DNA of 64,000 nt from Pontibacter sp. HSC-14F20 (GTDB lineage Bacteria > Bacteroidota > Bacteroidia > Cytophagales > Hymenobacteraceae): contig NZ_JAHZTC010000019.1 of the NCBI RefSeq assembly GCF_019599265.1, forward strand, positions 37,302 through 101,301, read 5' to 3'. Below are positions 1 to 8,991 of the stretch, piece after piece. The stretch's first letter is position 1, and each line of letters starts with the position of its first letter. The notes beneath the pieces are model-generated. The model saw only the letters and a list, made by a program, of their open reading frames with translations. It ran no database searches and was not told the DNA's origin. The position numbers and the translations under genes are program-made.

Positions 1-345
1 GTGGCAACGCAGATCGTGCGAAACGAGCAGTTTCTGCCAATTGAGGATAAGCCAGTAGAGGAAACTGCCAACAGCATGGTGTCTGACTATACCTTTGAAC
101 CATCAAAAGAGCAGATCATTGAGGAGCTTATACCTAAGTCACTTAAGATTCAGGTATACAAAGCGGTGCTGGAGTCTAACGCTTCAGAGCACGGTGCCCG
201 AATGACTGCCATGGACAAAGCGACAGAAAACGCAGGCGAGTTGCTGAAAGAGCTGAAGCTTACTTACAACAGGACGCGTCAGGCGGCCATCACGAAGGAG
301 ATTCTCGAGATCGTGGGTGGTGCAGAGGCGCTTGCTGCAAAATAG
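1..345 (+). CDS. atpG: ATP synthase F1 subunit gamma, C-terminal part (5' end outside window)
   Basis: Only the last 114 codons are present; the gene starts before the window. The gamma subunit is the central rotor shaft of F1Fo ATP synthase and couples proton flow to ATP synthesis on the inner face of the cytoplasmic membrane. The segment '[18 protein letters not shown]' followed by a long helix ending '[14 protein letters not shown]' is the well-conserved C-terminal helix of the family. It ends at a TAG followed by a strong terminator at about 369-402, so it is probably the last gene of its transcript. Identity is secure; nothing can be said about the missing N-terminus. Confidence 0.96.
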   Translation: MATQIVRNEQFLPIEDKPVEETANSMVSDYTFEPSKEQIIEELIPKSLKIQVYKAVLESNASEHGARMTAMDKATENAGELLKELKLTYNRTRQAAITKEILEIVGGAEALAAK

Positions 346-368
346 AAGTAACTACCAAATATAGAAGC

Positions 369-402
369 AACGCCCATCACACCAGGTGGGCGTTCTTTTT
401 TT
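369..402 (+). terminator. Rho-independent terminator after atpG
   Basis: The 8-bp stem AACGCCCA / TGGGCGTT (369-376 with 387-394) has a 10-nt loop and is followed by C and a run of seven T. It closes the ATP synthase transcript. Confidence 0.85.
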
Positions 403-432
403 GGGGATATAATACAGTGTGTTATATTTTTG
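400..432 (+). promoter_or_regulatory. Candidate Bacteroidota-type promoter for the PafA-like gene
   Basis: TTTG at 400-403 and TATTTTTG at 425-432 match the Bacteroidota sigma-ABfr consensus TTTG-N19-21-TANNTTTG, with 21 nt between them. The start codon lies about 80 nt downstream. This is a motif match only, and the -33 part overlaps the T-run of the upstream terminator. Confidence 0.35.
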
Positions 433-514
433 TTAAAACATCGAATACAGGAATGCATGCCAGCCGATTAGTTGGTAAGTGTTCCTTATATTTGAGAAAC
501 TCAACAACAAACAC

Positions 515-2230
515 ATGAAGTTAAGCGGTTTAAGATCCGGTATTCAGACTTTGATAGTAGCAGTGCTCCTGGTTGCTGCGCAAGCTTGTACTACAGCTAA
601 TACAGCCAATAGCCCAAGCGTAGTAACTAAAGAGCAGCCAAGCCAATCAGTAACAGGCGTAGAAGGCCGGCCGAAGCTGGTGGTAGGCATCGTGGTAGAC
701 CAGATGCGTTACGATTTTCTGTACCGCTACTGGGATAAGTATAGCGAAGGCGGATTTAAACGACTCGTAAAACAAGGCTTCAACTTCAAAAATAACCAAT
801 ACAGTTACGTACCGACCTATACAGGTCCGGGCCACGCTTCGGTTTATACAGGCAGTGTACCTGCCCTGAATGGTATCATCGGAAACTCGTGGTACGAAAG
901 AGCCACAGGTAAATCCATGTACTGTGTGGAGGATAAGACTGTGAAAACGGTAGGCAGCACTTCGGACGCTGGTTTGATGTCGCCGCGAAACCTGCTGACA
1001 ACCACGATCACTGACGAACTGCGCCTTTCCAACAACATGCAGTCCAAAGTGGTAGGTATAGCGCTGAAAGACAGAGGGGCGATTTTGCCAGCCGGCCATG
1101 TTGCCAACGGAGCCTATTGGTTTGATTCCCCATCCGGAAACTGGATTACGAGCACGTTTTATGCGAACGCACTGCCGAGTTGGGTACAGGAATTCAACAA
1201 CCAAAAACATCCGGATAAAATGCTGGGTGAGGTATGGAACACACTTTTACCAATAGAACAGTATACCGAAAGTACAGCAGACGACATGCCGTGGGAGCGT
1301 GCTCTGCCAGGCGAAGAAAGTCCGGTATTCCCGCACAACATCCCTGCCCTCCGTGGCAAAGACTATGAATTGATCCGCTCTGTACCTGCCGGCAATACAC
1401 TCACCACAGAGTTTGCCAAAGCAGCCCTGCGCGGCGAGAATCTGGGCAAAGGCAGTCACACTGATTTTCTGGCACTGAGCTACTCTACACCTGACTATGT
1501 CGGGCACTCATTTGGACCAAACTCTATTGAAGTGCAGGATATCTACCTGCGCCTGGACCGTGAGATTGAAGAACTGATTAACTTGCTGGAGAAGGAAATT
1601 GGCAAAGACAACATCCTGATCTTCCTGACAGCAGACCATGGCGCGGCGCACGTACCGACTTATATGGAATCGCTTAAGATACCGGCAGGTATAGCTACCT
1701 CTGGCATTATGCGCGACTCACTAGAGCAGCACCTCAACAAGACGTTTGGCAAAGGCCGCTGGGTGGAGCGCTATACAAACCAACAGGTATACCTGGACCA
1801 CAAAACGATTGAAGGCAAAAAGCTGAAGCAAATTGATGTGCAGGAAGCAGCTGCTAACTATGTGATGCGTTTTGAAGGTGTAGCAAGAGCCGTATCAGCT
1901 GATGCAATACAGCGTGTGGGCTGGTCTGGTGGCCTAATGTCTCGTGTGGAGAGTGGCTACAATGCGCAGCGCTCCGGCGATGTGATTGTGGTGCTGCAGC
2001 CCGGCTGGTTTGAAGGCTACGGTAGCGGACCGCAAAAAGGCACGACACACGGCTCGTACAGCAACTACGACACGCACGTGCCATTGGTATGGTATGGCTG
2101 GAAAGTGAAGCCGGGCGAAAGCTCCGCTGAAACCGCAGTAGCCGACATTGCCCCAACCATTGCGTCGTGGCTTTATATACAGGAGCCAAATGGCAGCGTG
2201 GGACGCCCCTTGCAAGAATTAATGAAGTAA
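515..2230 (+). CDS. pafA: PafA-type alkaline phosphatase, secreted or lipoprotein
   Basis: Predicted calcium-activated phosphate monoesterase of the alkaline phosphatase superfamily, freeing phosphate from organic monoesters in the periplasm. The ATG at 515 is preferred over the GTG at 479 because it starts directly at a signal peptide that ends in an 'AAQAC' lipobox-like site. A metal-binding Asp lies in 'VVDQMRYDF', the nucleophile Thr in 'TYTGPGHASVYTG' (about residue 103), the substrate-binding Asn in 'IIGNSW', and the K-x-R pair in 'ALKDRGA'. This set is diagnostic of PafA rather than of diesterase (NPP) relatives. Further metal ligands are visible in 'STPDYVGHSFGP', 'TADHGAAH' and 'GTTHGS'. 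Length (571 aa) is normal. The next gene is inorganic pyrophosphatase, so two phosphate-releasing enzymes sit in a row. Whether it is lipid-anchored is uncertain. Confidence 0.9.
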   Translation: MKLSGLRSGIQTLIVAVLLVAAQACTTANTANSPSVVTKEQPSQSVTGVEGRPKLVVGIVVDQMRYDFLYRYWDKYSEGGFKRLVKQGFNFKNNQYSYVPTYTGPGHASVYTGSVPALNGIIGNSWYERATGKSMYCVEDKTVKTVGSTSDAGLMSPRNLLTTTITDELRLSNNMQSKVVGIALKDRGAILPAGHVANGAYWFDSPSGNWITSTFYANALPSWVQEFNNQKHPDKMLGEVWNTLLPIEQYTESTADDMPWERALPGEESPVFPHNIPALRGKDYELIRSVPAGNTLTTEFAKAALRGENLGKGSHTDFLALSYSTPDYVGHSFGPNSIEVQDIYLRLDREIEELINLLEKEIGKDNILIFLTADHGAAHVPTYMESLKIPAGIATSGIMRDSLEQHLNKTFGKGRWVERYTNQQVYLDHKTIEGKKLKQIDVQEAAANYVMRFEGVARAVSADAIQRVGWSGGLMSRVESGYNAQRSGDVIVVLQPGWFEGYGSGPQKGTTHGSYSNYDTHVPLVWYGWKVKPGESSAETAVADIAPTIASWLYIQEPNGSVGRPLQELMK

Positions 2231-2277
2231 CAATACCTGTCGGGACGAAATAAACGGCAGCTTTTAAGAAAGATTAT

Positions 2278-2850
2278 ATGATGGAGAATTTAGAAAAGAA
2301 TAACCCGTGGCACAGCGTGAGCTACGGTGAAGAGGCCCCGGCAGTCGTTACTGCTATTATTGAAATTCCAAAAGGTTCGAAAGCAAAGTACGAGTTGGAT
2401 AAAGAAAGCGGTATGCTCAAACTCGACCGTGTACTTTTCTCTTCGGTGAACTACCCTGCCAATTATGGCTTTATACCTAAAACTTACTGCGACGATAAAG
2501 ATCCGCTTGATATACTGGTAATCTGTTCGCTGGACGTGGTGCCTATGTGCCTGATCGATGCGAAAGTGATCGGTGTAATGCGCATGATCGACAACAACGA
2601 AGAAGACGACAAAATTATAGCCGTAGCGAACAACGATATGTCGGTACGTCACATCAACGATATCTCTGAATTGCCTCCGCATACTTTGCTGGAGATGCGT
2701 CGCTTCTTTGAAGACTATAAGAAACTGGAACACAAAGAAGTAATCGTAGAGCAGTTCCTGGGTCGTGAGCAGGCTTACGAGATCATCAAGGAGAGCATCA
2801 GACTATACGACACTACCTTTATTGAGACAGAGTCGAAAAGCACGATCTAA
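2278..2850 (+). CDS. ppa: Inorganic pyrophosphatase (class I)
   Basis: Soluble Mg-dependent enzyme that hydrolyses pyrophosphate to two phosphates, pulling biosynthetic reactions forward in the cytoplasm. The sequence shows the family core: '[13 protein letters not shown]' near the N-terminus, '[10 protein letters not shown]' and the metal-binding 'DDKDPLDIL' with its Asp ligands, then '[12 protein letters not shown]'. At 190 aa it has normal length. Two consecutive ATGs are available at 2278 and 2281. It follows the PafA-like gene by 47 nt on the same strand, so co-transcription is possible, and it is closed by a good terminator. No unusual features. Confidence 0.97.
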   Translation: MMENLEKNNPWHSVSYGEEAPAVVTAIIEIPKGSKAKYELDKESGMLKLDRVLFSSVNYPANYGFIPKTYCDDKDPLDILVICSLDVVPMCLIDAKVIGVMRMIDNNEEDDKIIAVANNDMSVRHINDISELPPHTLLEMRRFFEDYKKLEHKEVIVEQFLGREQAYEIIKESIRLYDTTFIETESKSTI

Positions 2851-2868
2851 AACTTTACTTTTCCTGTA

Positions 2869-2907
2869 AAGCCTGATATGGGGTAAAACCTGTGTCAGGC
2901 TTTTTTT
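2869..2907 (+). terminator. Rho-independent terminator after ppa
   Basis: Stem AAGCCTGA / TCAGGCTT (2869-2876 with 2895-2902) runs into a T-run at 2901-2907. Confidence 0.8.
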
Positions 2908-2964
2908 ATTTAGAGTCGGTCAGGGTTTGAAAGCCGTACCTGAATTGCGAACTTGCGGAGGAGG

Positions 2965-3849
2965 ATGTTAGAAAGAGAACACAGCGACATAAAACGCCAA
3001 CAACCGCTGGCTAATTGGCTGAGAGCAGGTATAGAATCCTTGCTCTACAGCAGCGTGTTCATTTCACTCTGCGCTTTCGGACTAACAGTAGAAACATACT
3101 TACTGACAGGCAACAGAGTATCGCTGCCCATGGCGGGCTTTGTGTTTCTGGCGACCCTCTTTACCTACAACACCAGCAGTTTGCAGCGCACGTGGCGCGG
3201 CTGGCGTGCCGGCGAGACCGGACAGCCGTGGAACATCCGCCATCAGCGGAAGCTGGCTGTACTGGCTTTGGTAAGCCTGGTGGGGGCTGTTATCCTGTTC
3301 TTTCTGTTTAAGCTTCAGATTAACTTGTGGTTTGTGTTGGTGCTGGCGCTCATCTCAGTAGGGTATACTGTACCGCTTGCGCGCAAGCGTTTCAAACCTT
3401 TCCGGAGTGTGCCTTTGCTGAAGGTTTTTCTGATCGCGCTGGTCTGGTCTGCCGTAACGGTGCTGTTTCCCTTGATTGATGCAGCAGTGCAGCTGGACAG
3501 CCCGGTAATGCTGCTCTGGCTGCGGCGATTCCTGTTCATTCTGGCGCTGGCCCTGCTGTTCGACATCCGCGACTATACCTACGACCGCCGTACCCGTACC
3601 CTCACCTTCCCCGGGCTGCTAGGAGAAAACTATACCCGGTTACTATCCCTTGGGCTTTTGCTGCTATACCTGTTGCTGGCGCTGCTGACGGAAGAAGGAG
3701 CTATTCTCATAAGTTTGATGAGCGCTGCCCTTGTGGCTGGCCTGATCGTGTGGAATGCCTCAGAAGAGAAGCCTCGGATTTATTATGCGCTGCTGGCCGA
3801 TGGTGCCATGCTGGTACATTTTGCTTTCGTATACCTGGCTGTTAGCTAA
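2965..3849 (+). CDS. UbiA-like prenyltransferase-fold integral membrane protein
   Basis: This is a polytopic membrane protein of about 294 aa with roughly eight hydrophobic helices. The motif 'FDIRDYTYDR' (about residue 205) resembles the second Asp-rich motif of UbiA prenyltransferases, and overall length and topology fit that superfamily. The first Asp-rich motif (NDxxDxxxD) is not clear: at the expected place there is 'LFTYNTSSLQRTW', with Asn but no Asp. The protein may therefore be a divergent or non-canonical member. Its substrate is unknown. The ATG at 2965 is preferred to the TTG at 2953; GGAGGA lies just upstream. Its last codons overlap the end of the convergent nnr gene by 4 bp. 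Confidence 0.6.
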   Translation: MLEREHSDIKRQQPLANWLRAGIESLLYSSVFISLCAFGLTVETYLLTGNRVSLPMAGFVFLATLFTYNTSSLQRTWRGWRAGETGQPWNIRHQRKLAVLALVSLVGAVILFFLFKLQINLWFVLVLALISVGYTVPLARKRFKPFRSVPLLKVFLIALVWSAVTVLFPLIDAAVQLDSPVMLLWLRRFLFILALALLFDIRDYTYDRRTRTLTFPGLLGENYTRLLSLGLLLLYLLLALLTEEGAILISLMSAALVAGLIVWNASEEKPRIYYALLADGAMLVHFAFVYLAVS

Positions 3850-5357
3850 GTGTGACTCAACTTTTGAAAAGCCTGTGGCAGATGCTGAATCACATCCGAG
3901 GCGATCAGGGCAATTTCTCCTACCGTATCTTTGCCCAGATCTCCGGCCAGTCCGTGCAGGTATACGCCCAGCAGACAGGCCTCTTTTAAGGTATAGCCCT
4001 GCGCTACCAGGGCAGTTAGGATGCCAGTCAGCACATCGCCGGTTCCACCTGTAGCCATACCTGCATTACCGGTCGTGTTGAAGTAGATGTCTCCTTCGGG
4101 TGTGGCGATGGCTGAGTGACTTCCTTTGAGCACCATGTAGCATTGGTATACCCGGCAGAACTCCCGAAGCTCCTCTAACCGCTCGTATTCGTTATTGCTT
4201 TTGCAGACCAGTCGTTCAAACTCTTTGGGGTGTGGCGTGAAGATAACTTTTCCTTTAGGAAGCTGTGCCTTGAGTTTGTTGCTGCTGGCGATCAGGTTGA
4301 TGGCGTCGGCATCGATGACGAGAGGCAGATCCGTGGTGGCCAGTAGCTGACCCAAAAGCGTTTTGGTCATTCTTTCTGTACCGATGCCCGGTCCAATACC
4401 GATGGCGTTAAACTTCTCCATGGACTCTGGCAGCCTGGACAAATGCTTGCGGTTGCTATCAGGTATAAGCATGGCTTCGGGCACGGCCGTTTGCAGTACA
4501 TCATAGCCAATGGCAGGCGCCTGTACAGTAAGCAGGCCTACACCACTACGCAGACAAGCCTTGGCCGCAAGCACTGCCGCTCCTATTTTGCCGTAGCCTC
4601 CGCAAAGCAGCAGCGCGTGCCCATAAGTGCCCTTATGAGAGAATTTGCTGCGCGGCTTTAGCAGTTGCTGCATCTCTTTCTGCACCACATAATGGAAGTT
4701 CGAATCCGCCTCTGTCAGGTATGCGGGACTCAGACCGATAGAGACACTGTGCCATTCTCCTACGTAAGCTTCATGCTGGGGCAGAAAAAAAGCAAGTTTA
4801 GGAAGCTCGAAGCTTACCGTATGATCCGCCTGAATAATCGCTCCTTCGGCAGGTGTTTGCTTATCGGTGTACAAACCCGAAGGAATGTCAATAGCGACGA
4901 TATAGTTATTTTGTTCATTTAGCCACTTGATCACCTCGGCATAGAGCCCTATGACGGGTCTGGAAAGGCCGGTGCCGAACAGGGTATCAATTATGCAGGC
5001 ATTGTCAGGTATAACAGGCAGGTCATCTTTACTTTTGATGTGGTGGGGAGGTACCTCGTGCGGCAATCGCTCCAGGTTGATCTGAAAATCCGGGGACGTT
5101 TGGCCTCCGTCGTTAACCAGGTATAGCTGCACATCGTAGAGGCGCTGGTGTAGCAGGCGGGCTACTACCAGGCCATCGCCGCCATTGTTGCCGGGACCGC
5201 AGAAGATACAGACAGGTTGCTCCGGCGTGAACTTGTTTTCAAACCACCCTGTAAAGGCCCGTGCCGCCCTTTCCATCAATTCTTCTGAAGCAATGCCTTT
5301 CTCGCTGATGGTCTGTGCATCAGCTTCACGGGTTTGTTGAGCGGATAGGATTTTCAT
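3846..5357 (-). CDS. nnr: Bifunctional NAD(P)H-hydrate epimerase / ADP-dependent dehydratase
   Basis: Repair enzyme for damaged, hydrated nicotinamide cofactors. The N-terminal YjeF domain (about 1-215, with 'GPGNNGGDGLVVARLL') interconverts R- and S-NAD(P)HX. The C-terminal ribokinase-like domain (about 230-500) dehydrates S-NAD(P)HX using ADP. Visible C-terminal motifs are 'GGYGKIGAAVLAA', 'IGIGPGIG', 'IDADAIN', 'FTPHPKEFERL' and 'ATGGTGDVLTGILTAL', which carries the catalytic Asp. At 503 aa this is the usual fused bacterial architecture. It converges with the UbiA-like gene and overlaps it by 4 bp at the 3' end. Confidence 0.96.
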   Translation of the reverse strand: MKILSAQQTREADAQTISEKGIASEELMERAARAFTGWFENKFTPEQPVCIFCGPGNNGGDGLVVARLLHQRLYDVQLYLVNDGGQTSPDFQINLERLPHEVPPHHIKSKDDLPVIPDNACIIDTLFGTGLSRPVIGLYAEVIKWLNEQNNYIVAIDIPSGLYTDKQTPAEGAIIQADHTVSFELPKLAFFLPQHEAYVGEWHSVSIGLSPAYLTEADSNFHYVVQKEMQQLLKPRSKFSHKGTYGHALLLCGGYGKIGAAVLAAKACLRSGVGLLTVQAPAIGYDVLQTAVPEAMLIPDSNRKHLSRLPESMEKFNAIGIGPGIGTERMTKTLLGQLLATTDLPLVIDADAINLIASSNKLKAQLPKGKVIFTPHPKEFERLVCKSNNEYERLEELREFCRVYQCYMVLKGSHSAIATPEGDIYFNTTGNAGMATGGTGDVLTGILTALVAQGYTLKEACLLGVYLHGLAGDLGKDTVGEIALIASDVIQHLPQAFQKLSHT

Positions 5358-5493
5358 ACGTTATTTTTATACTTCTTTGACTGGAGATGGTTGTGCGCAT
5401 TTTACAGGCCTGCACTTAGCGGAACGCCTTTACAAGGTATAGCAGTAACAGGTATAGAAAAGGGAACAGTTTGCTCTCGCAAAGCCCGTACAA

Positions 5494-7908
5494 TTAAAAC
5501 GCCAGCGTGGCCGTCAGCTTGATTTTGAGGTTATCCTTAGCTCGTGGCAGGGCATAAGGACCGTAGCGGTAAAAGGCACCCACCCCAACACCCGAAAAGG
5601 CAGAACTGATAACATTGTTGAGCATCAGTCCGGACTCGAAAAAGCCTTTGCGCATGCTATCGTACTCCAGGGACTGCAAATCAGGTATAGGCTGGCGCAG
5701 GTCGCCGATGCCCATGTTCTGCACGAGGACCAGATCAGGTTTAAAGAGTTTGGTGTTGAGCAGGCGCTTGCCCAGATCTTGACGGAGGAACAAAGCTACG
5801 TAGCGATCAGAGAAGAACTCGTAGGAACGCATCGTTTCAAAACCCTCACCTGCATATACCTTGTAATTGGAGCTATAGCTGCCGTAGCCATTGTACAGGC
5901 TCACGAAAGGCGCATCGCCCTGCACCCAGCCGCCTGCCAGCACAAAGCGAGTCTCGCCGAGGCTGCGCTGCCGGAAGGCACCCTCCGCACGCAAGTCGAA
6001 CTTGTTATAGGTATAGCCGTCGCTTTCCATAGCATCGATGCCCTTTCTGTATTGGAGCCAGAGCACAGGGTAACGGCCTGGTATGGGCAGCATGCGGTTG
6101 AACAGTTGCATGTATTGCTCGCCATAGGCAAAGCGTAGGCCTGCCGTTACTTCAGCCAAATTAAATTCTGGCATACCTATACCTGGCTCTGGCGTGAAAA
6201 GCGGCAGTGTTGGCCGCCGCTGCTCCTGCCGTATACCTGCCTGCCACTGCACATAGCGCAGCATCCGCCCGCTCAGGCTGGCGCTTCGTTGGGTGGTATA
6301 GTCCAGGTTAGGCAAGAGGGCAGGACGCAGATCGCTGAGCAGACTACGCTCCCGGAAAGGCAACCGCCGGCCACCCGGTTCTTCCACGTCTACGGCATAA
6401 GCCGCCGAAATTGTGAGTTCAGATGGCTTGTGCAGTTTAACAGCAGCATCAGCTCCGTATTTGTGCTCCTTATCACGCAAGCCATAGCCCCAGTAGCCGC
6501 CAACCGTAAAACGCTCCGAAAGGAGGTTGTTGGTATGGGCGCCTATACCTAAACGCATTCCCTCAAAGCGACTCACCTTAATTAACCGGTTCAAGTCCAG
6601 ACTGATGGGGCCGATGGGGAGCTGCTTTGCCATGAGGTACTCCATGGTGCGGATGGTGCGGTCGAGCTTTTGCGCCTGACCCACGCTGTCGAGGCGCTGG
6701 TAGGTGGTCTGCTCTTTCAGTGACAGCGAATCGTGACGGTACTGTTGCCAGAGTTGTTCCGGCTGACGCCAGGCATCCGGCCGCTGGTCTAGCGCGATGA
6801 CTCCAAAATCGCTTCGCTGGAGCGGTGGGTTCAGGTTAACGTTGGTGATGTAGGTGCGGATGTGTGCGTAAGGCTGGTGGCCCCGCATGTAGATCTGTTG
6901 CACGGTTATCTCCACATCCAGCTCCGAAGGAAACCACTGCCGGTTATCGACTTTTACAAACTGCTGCTGCAGCTTCAGGCCGCGCTTGTCATCGGCATGC
7001 GACTCGGCCACTACGTTCTGCACGGCCCAGCCGTCGCTGTTGATGTACAGTAAGCCTTTCAGGCCATTGAAATTCTTGCCGGGTTGTGGCGCATACGAGA
7101 TGATGAAGACCGAATCGGGCCCTACCACAGCGGTTTCCTGAAGCACAAAATCATAACGCCTGATGCTGCCGTTGCTCAGAGGGCTCAGGTAGCGCTTGCC
7201 AAAGAACACCGGCATGTCGTCGTAGACTGAAAACACACGTGCCTCGGCGGCCACCACGCCAAAGCTGGGTTGCTGCAGCCCCGATACCCGGGTTGCCAGG
7301 ATCGTTTCTTTTGAAAGAGTTTTGCCCAGCTGCGCATAATCCGTGATGCTCTCCATCAGGAAGAGGTGCTGTTTGGCCAGCAGGTTATGCATGCGCAAAG
7401 TGGACGAGTCTTCCTCAGAAAGACGCAGGGTATCACTCAGATCGAGTTCATCTGGGGCGTTGGCAGTCAGGATGAATTTGTTGTAAGTGCGGTAGGTATA
7501 AGCCGGGATGCTTTCTAGGCGGTGGCGGTCACGGTTCTGGTTAGCCAGCTGGATGATGCGGTGCGCCGGATTGATGCCGGATCGAATCACGACTTCCCGT
7601 AGTTGGGCCGCCGAGGGGCGCAGGGCAATATCTAGTCTGGAAAGTGAATCAACCGGGATCGTTTGCGGGGTATAACCCACGTAACTGAAGCGCAGGCTAG
7701 TGATCGGGCGGTTGTGTTGGAGCTGGTACTGCCCCTCCAGGTTAGAGGTAGTGCCTGTTTCGCCGCCGTTTACCACGATGCTCACGAAGGGTAGTTTTTC
7801 ACGAGTGTTGGCATCCCGCACCGAGCCCTGCACCTGGTATACCTGTGCGGTAGCAAGGCTCACCTGCAGATATAGGTATAAGCATAAAAGCAGACGGCGT
7901 ATGGGCAT
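5494..7908 (-). CDS. DUF5686 outer-membrane protein with carboxypeptidase-regulatory-like N-terminus
   Basis: After a clear signal peptide (about residues 1-21, cut after 'SLATAQ') comes a carboxypeptidase D regulatory-like Ig domain (about 24-105; 'VQGSVRDANTREKLPFVSI', 'GTTSNLEGQYQL'). This is the module found at the start of many Bacteroidota TonB receptors. The remaining ~690 residues match the DUF5686 family, predicted to be an outer-membrane beta-barrel; the protein ends in Phe ('LTATLAF'), as expected of a barrel strand recognised by BAM. No plug domain is evident, so it is not a TonB receptor. Its biochemical role is unknown. Confidence 0.85.
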   Translation of the reverse strand: MPIRRLLLCLYLYLQVSLATAQVYQVQGSVRDANTREKLPFVSIVVNGGETGTTSNLEGQYQLQHNRPITSLRFSYVGYTPQTIPVDSLSRLDIALRPSAAQLREVVIRSGINPAHRIIQLANQNRDRHRLESIPAYTYRTYNKFILTANAPDELDLSDTLRLSEEDSSTLRMHNLLAKQHLFLMESITDYAQLGKTLSKETILATRVSGLQQPSFGVVAAEARVFSVYDDMPVFFGKRYLSPLSNGSIRRYDFVLQETAVVGPDSVFIISYAPQPGKNFNGLKGLLYINSDGWAVQNVVAESHADDKRGLKLQQQFVKVDNRQWFPSELDVEITVQQIYMRGHQPYAHIRTYITNVNLNPPLQRSDFGVIALDQRPDAWRQPEQLWQQYRHDSLSLKEQTTYQRLDSVGQAQKLDRTIRTMEYLMAKQLPIGPISLDLNRLIKVSRFEGMRLGIGAHTNNLLSERFTVGGYWGYGLRDKEHKYGADAAVKLHKPSELTISAAYAVDVEEPGGRRLPFRERSLLSDLRPALLPNLDYTTQRSASLSGRMLRYVQWQAGIRQEQRRPTLPLFTPEPGIGMPEFNLAEVTAGLRFAYGEQYMQLFNRMLPIPGRYPVLWLQYRKGIDAMESDGYTYNKFDLRAEGAFRQRSLGETRFVLAGGWVQGDAPFVSLYNGYGSYSSNYKVYAGEGFETMRSYEFFSDRYVALFLRQDLGKRLLNTKLFKPDLVLVQNMGIGDLRQPIPDLQSLEYDSMRKGFFESGLMLNNVISSAFSGVGVGAFYRYGPYALPRAKDNLKIKLTATLAF

Positions 7909-7989
7909 GTGGTAAAGATATAAAAAGAATTGGCGCCTCCTTATAGAGCGAAAAGCGCCAGGCTATACCTTGTTTGAAATTACTGGGAA

Positions 7990-8853
7990 TTAAAAAGTAT
8001 ACGACATGGCCATACCCATCTGCCCGTTAGGTAATACAACCGGGTACATGGCCGTGTTCAAGCCGCCGCCCTGTGTGAGCTTGGCATGTATCCAGTAAAC
8101 AGTGTTCACGGACAGTATACCTACGCCAGCGCCAGCCAGCACATCAGAAAGCCAATGCGCATCGTTCAGCACACGCAGCACACCGGTACCGCCGGCTATA
8201 CCATAACTCACCACACTTACCCAGGGGCTCTTGTGCCGGAACTCTTTGTCCATAAAGGTAGCGATCGTGAACGCGTAGGCCGTGTGACCTGATGGGAAGG
8301 CATAAGGCTTGCCATTTGGACGATCTCTGTCTGTCAGTTTCTTGGTAGGCCAGACAATTGCCGATGCGAGTGCTCCGGATGAAACGAGCAGCAAAGTCTG
8401 GCGTCCGAGTTCGTGCCTGTTCTGCGACGATATGATGTTGAAGCCATACAAGCCAACCAGCGGAGCCAGCATAGCGAAGTCATCGGCATTGGTTGCAAAC
8501 TTAGGGAAGACCCTGTGCCGGTAGTTAAAAACATCATCACTGTTCAAGATACCGTGTCCCCCCATGGTATATACACCCGCACCAATAAGCACGGCGGCAG
8601 GTATAACGGCCCGCTTGAGGTAGCGTTTGTTGTCGCCCTCCCGTCGCTGCGACTCTGTAAAAGGGTGTTTCTGACCGGGAAGTATGGTGTCGGCGGGTAG
8701 TGTGAAGAAATCATCACTTACAGACTTCAGCGTATCTGTTTTCGGCTTCTGCTGCGGAGGCTTCTGCACCTGTGCCATGGCTGTGGCAGGTACAAAAAGT
8801 ATACTAAGCCAAAGAAGATGTATGGTGAATAGCTGGTTCAATCTCATATGCAT
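7990..8853 (-). CDS. PAP2-family phosphatase, exported
   Basis: Type 2 phosphatidic-acid-phosphatase-like enzyme acting on lipid phosphates (possibly undecaprenyl pyrophosphate or phosphatidate; substrate not determined). The three family motifs are present: 'KLTDRDRPNG' (K-x6-RP), 'PSGHTAYAFT' (PSGH), and 'RVLNDAHWLSDVLAG' with the catalytic His and Asp. A signal-like hydrophobic stretch ends at 'TAMAQ' (about residue 28), followed by a Pro/Lys-rich linker. That is unlike plain integral PAP2 proteins and suggests the catalytic domain is at the periplasmic face. It lies downstream of nuoD on the same strand, 138 nt apart, and is probably functionally unrelated. Confidence 0.88.
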   Translation of the reverse strand: MHMRLNQLFTIHLLWLSILFVPATAMAQVQKPPQQKPKTDTLKSVSDDFFTLPADTILPGQKHPFTESQRREGDNKRYLKRAVIPAAVLIGAGVYTMGGHGILNSDDVFNYRHRVFPKFATNADDFAMLAPLVGLYGFNIISSQNRHELGRQTLLLVSSGALASAIVWPTKKLTDRDRPNGKPYAFPSGHTAYAFTIATFMDKEFRHKSPWVSVVSYGIAGGTGVLRVLNDAHWLSDVLAGAGVGILSVNTVYWIHAKLTQGGGLNTAMYPVVLPNGQMGMAMSYTF

Positions 8854-8991
8854 GCTACAGGAAATTCGTGTGATTCTCGGAGTGCAACAAAAAGCACATC
8901 AGTGATTTTTAACGGCTACTATTGCCATGAGTTTTGAAAGGAAGCCATAATGTATTGTCCTTAACAGTGCCAGCCAGAAGTGGCAAGGAGT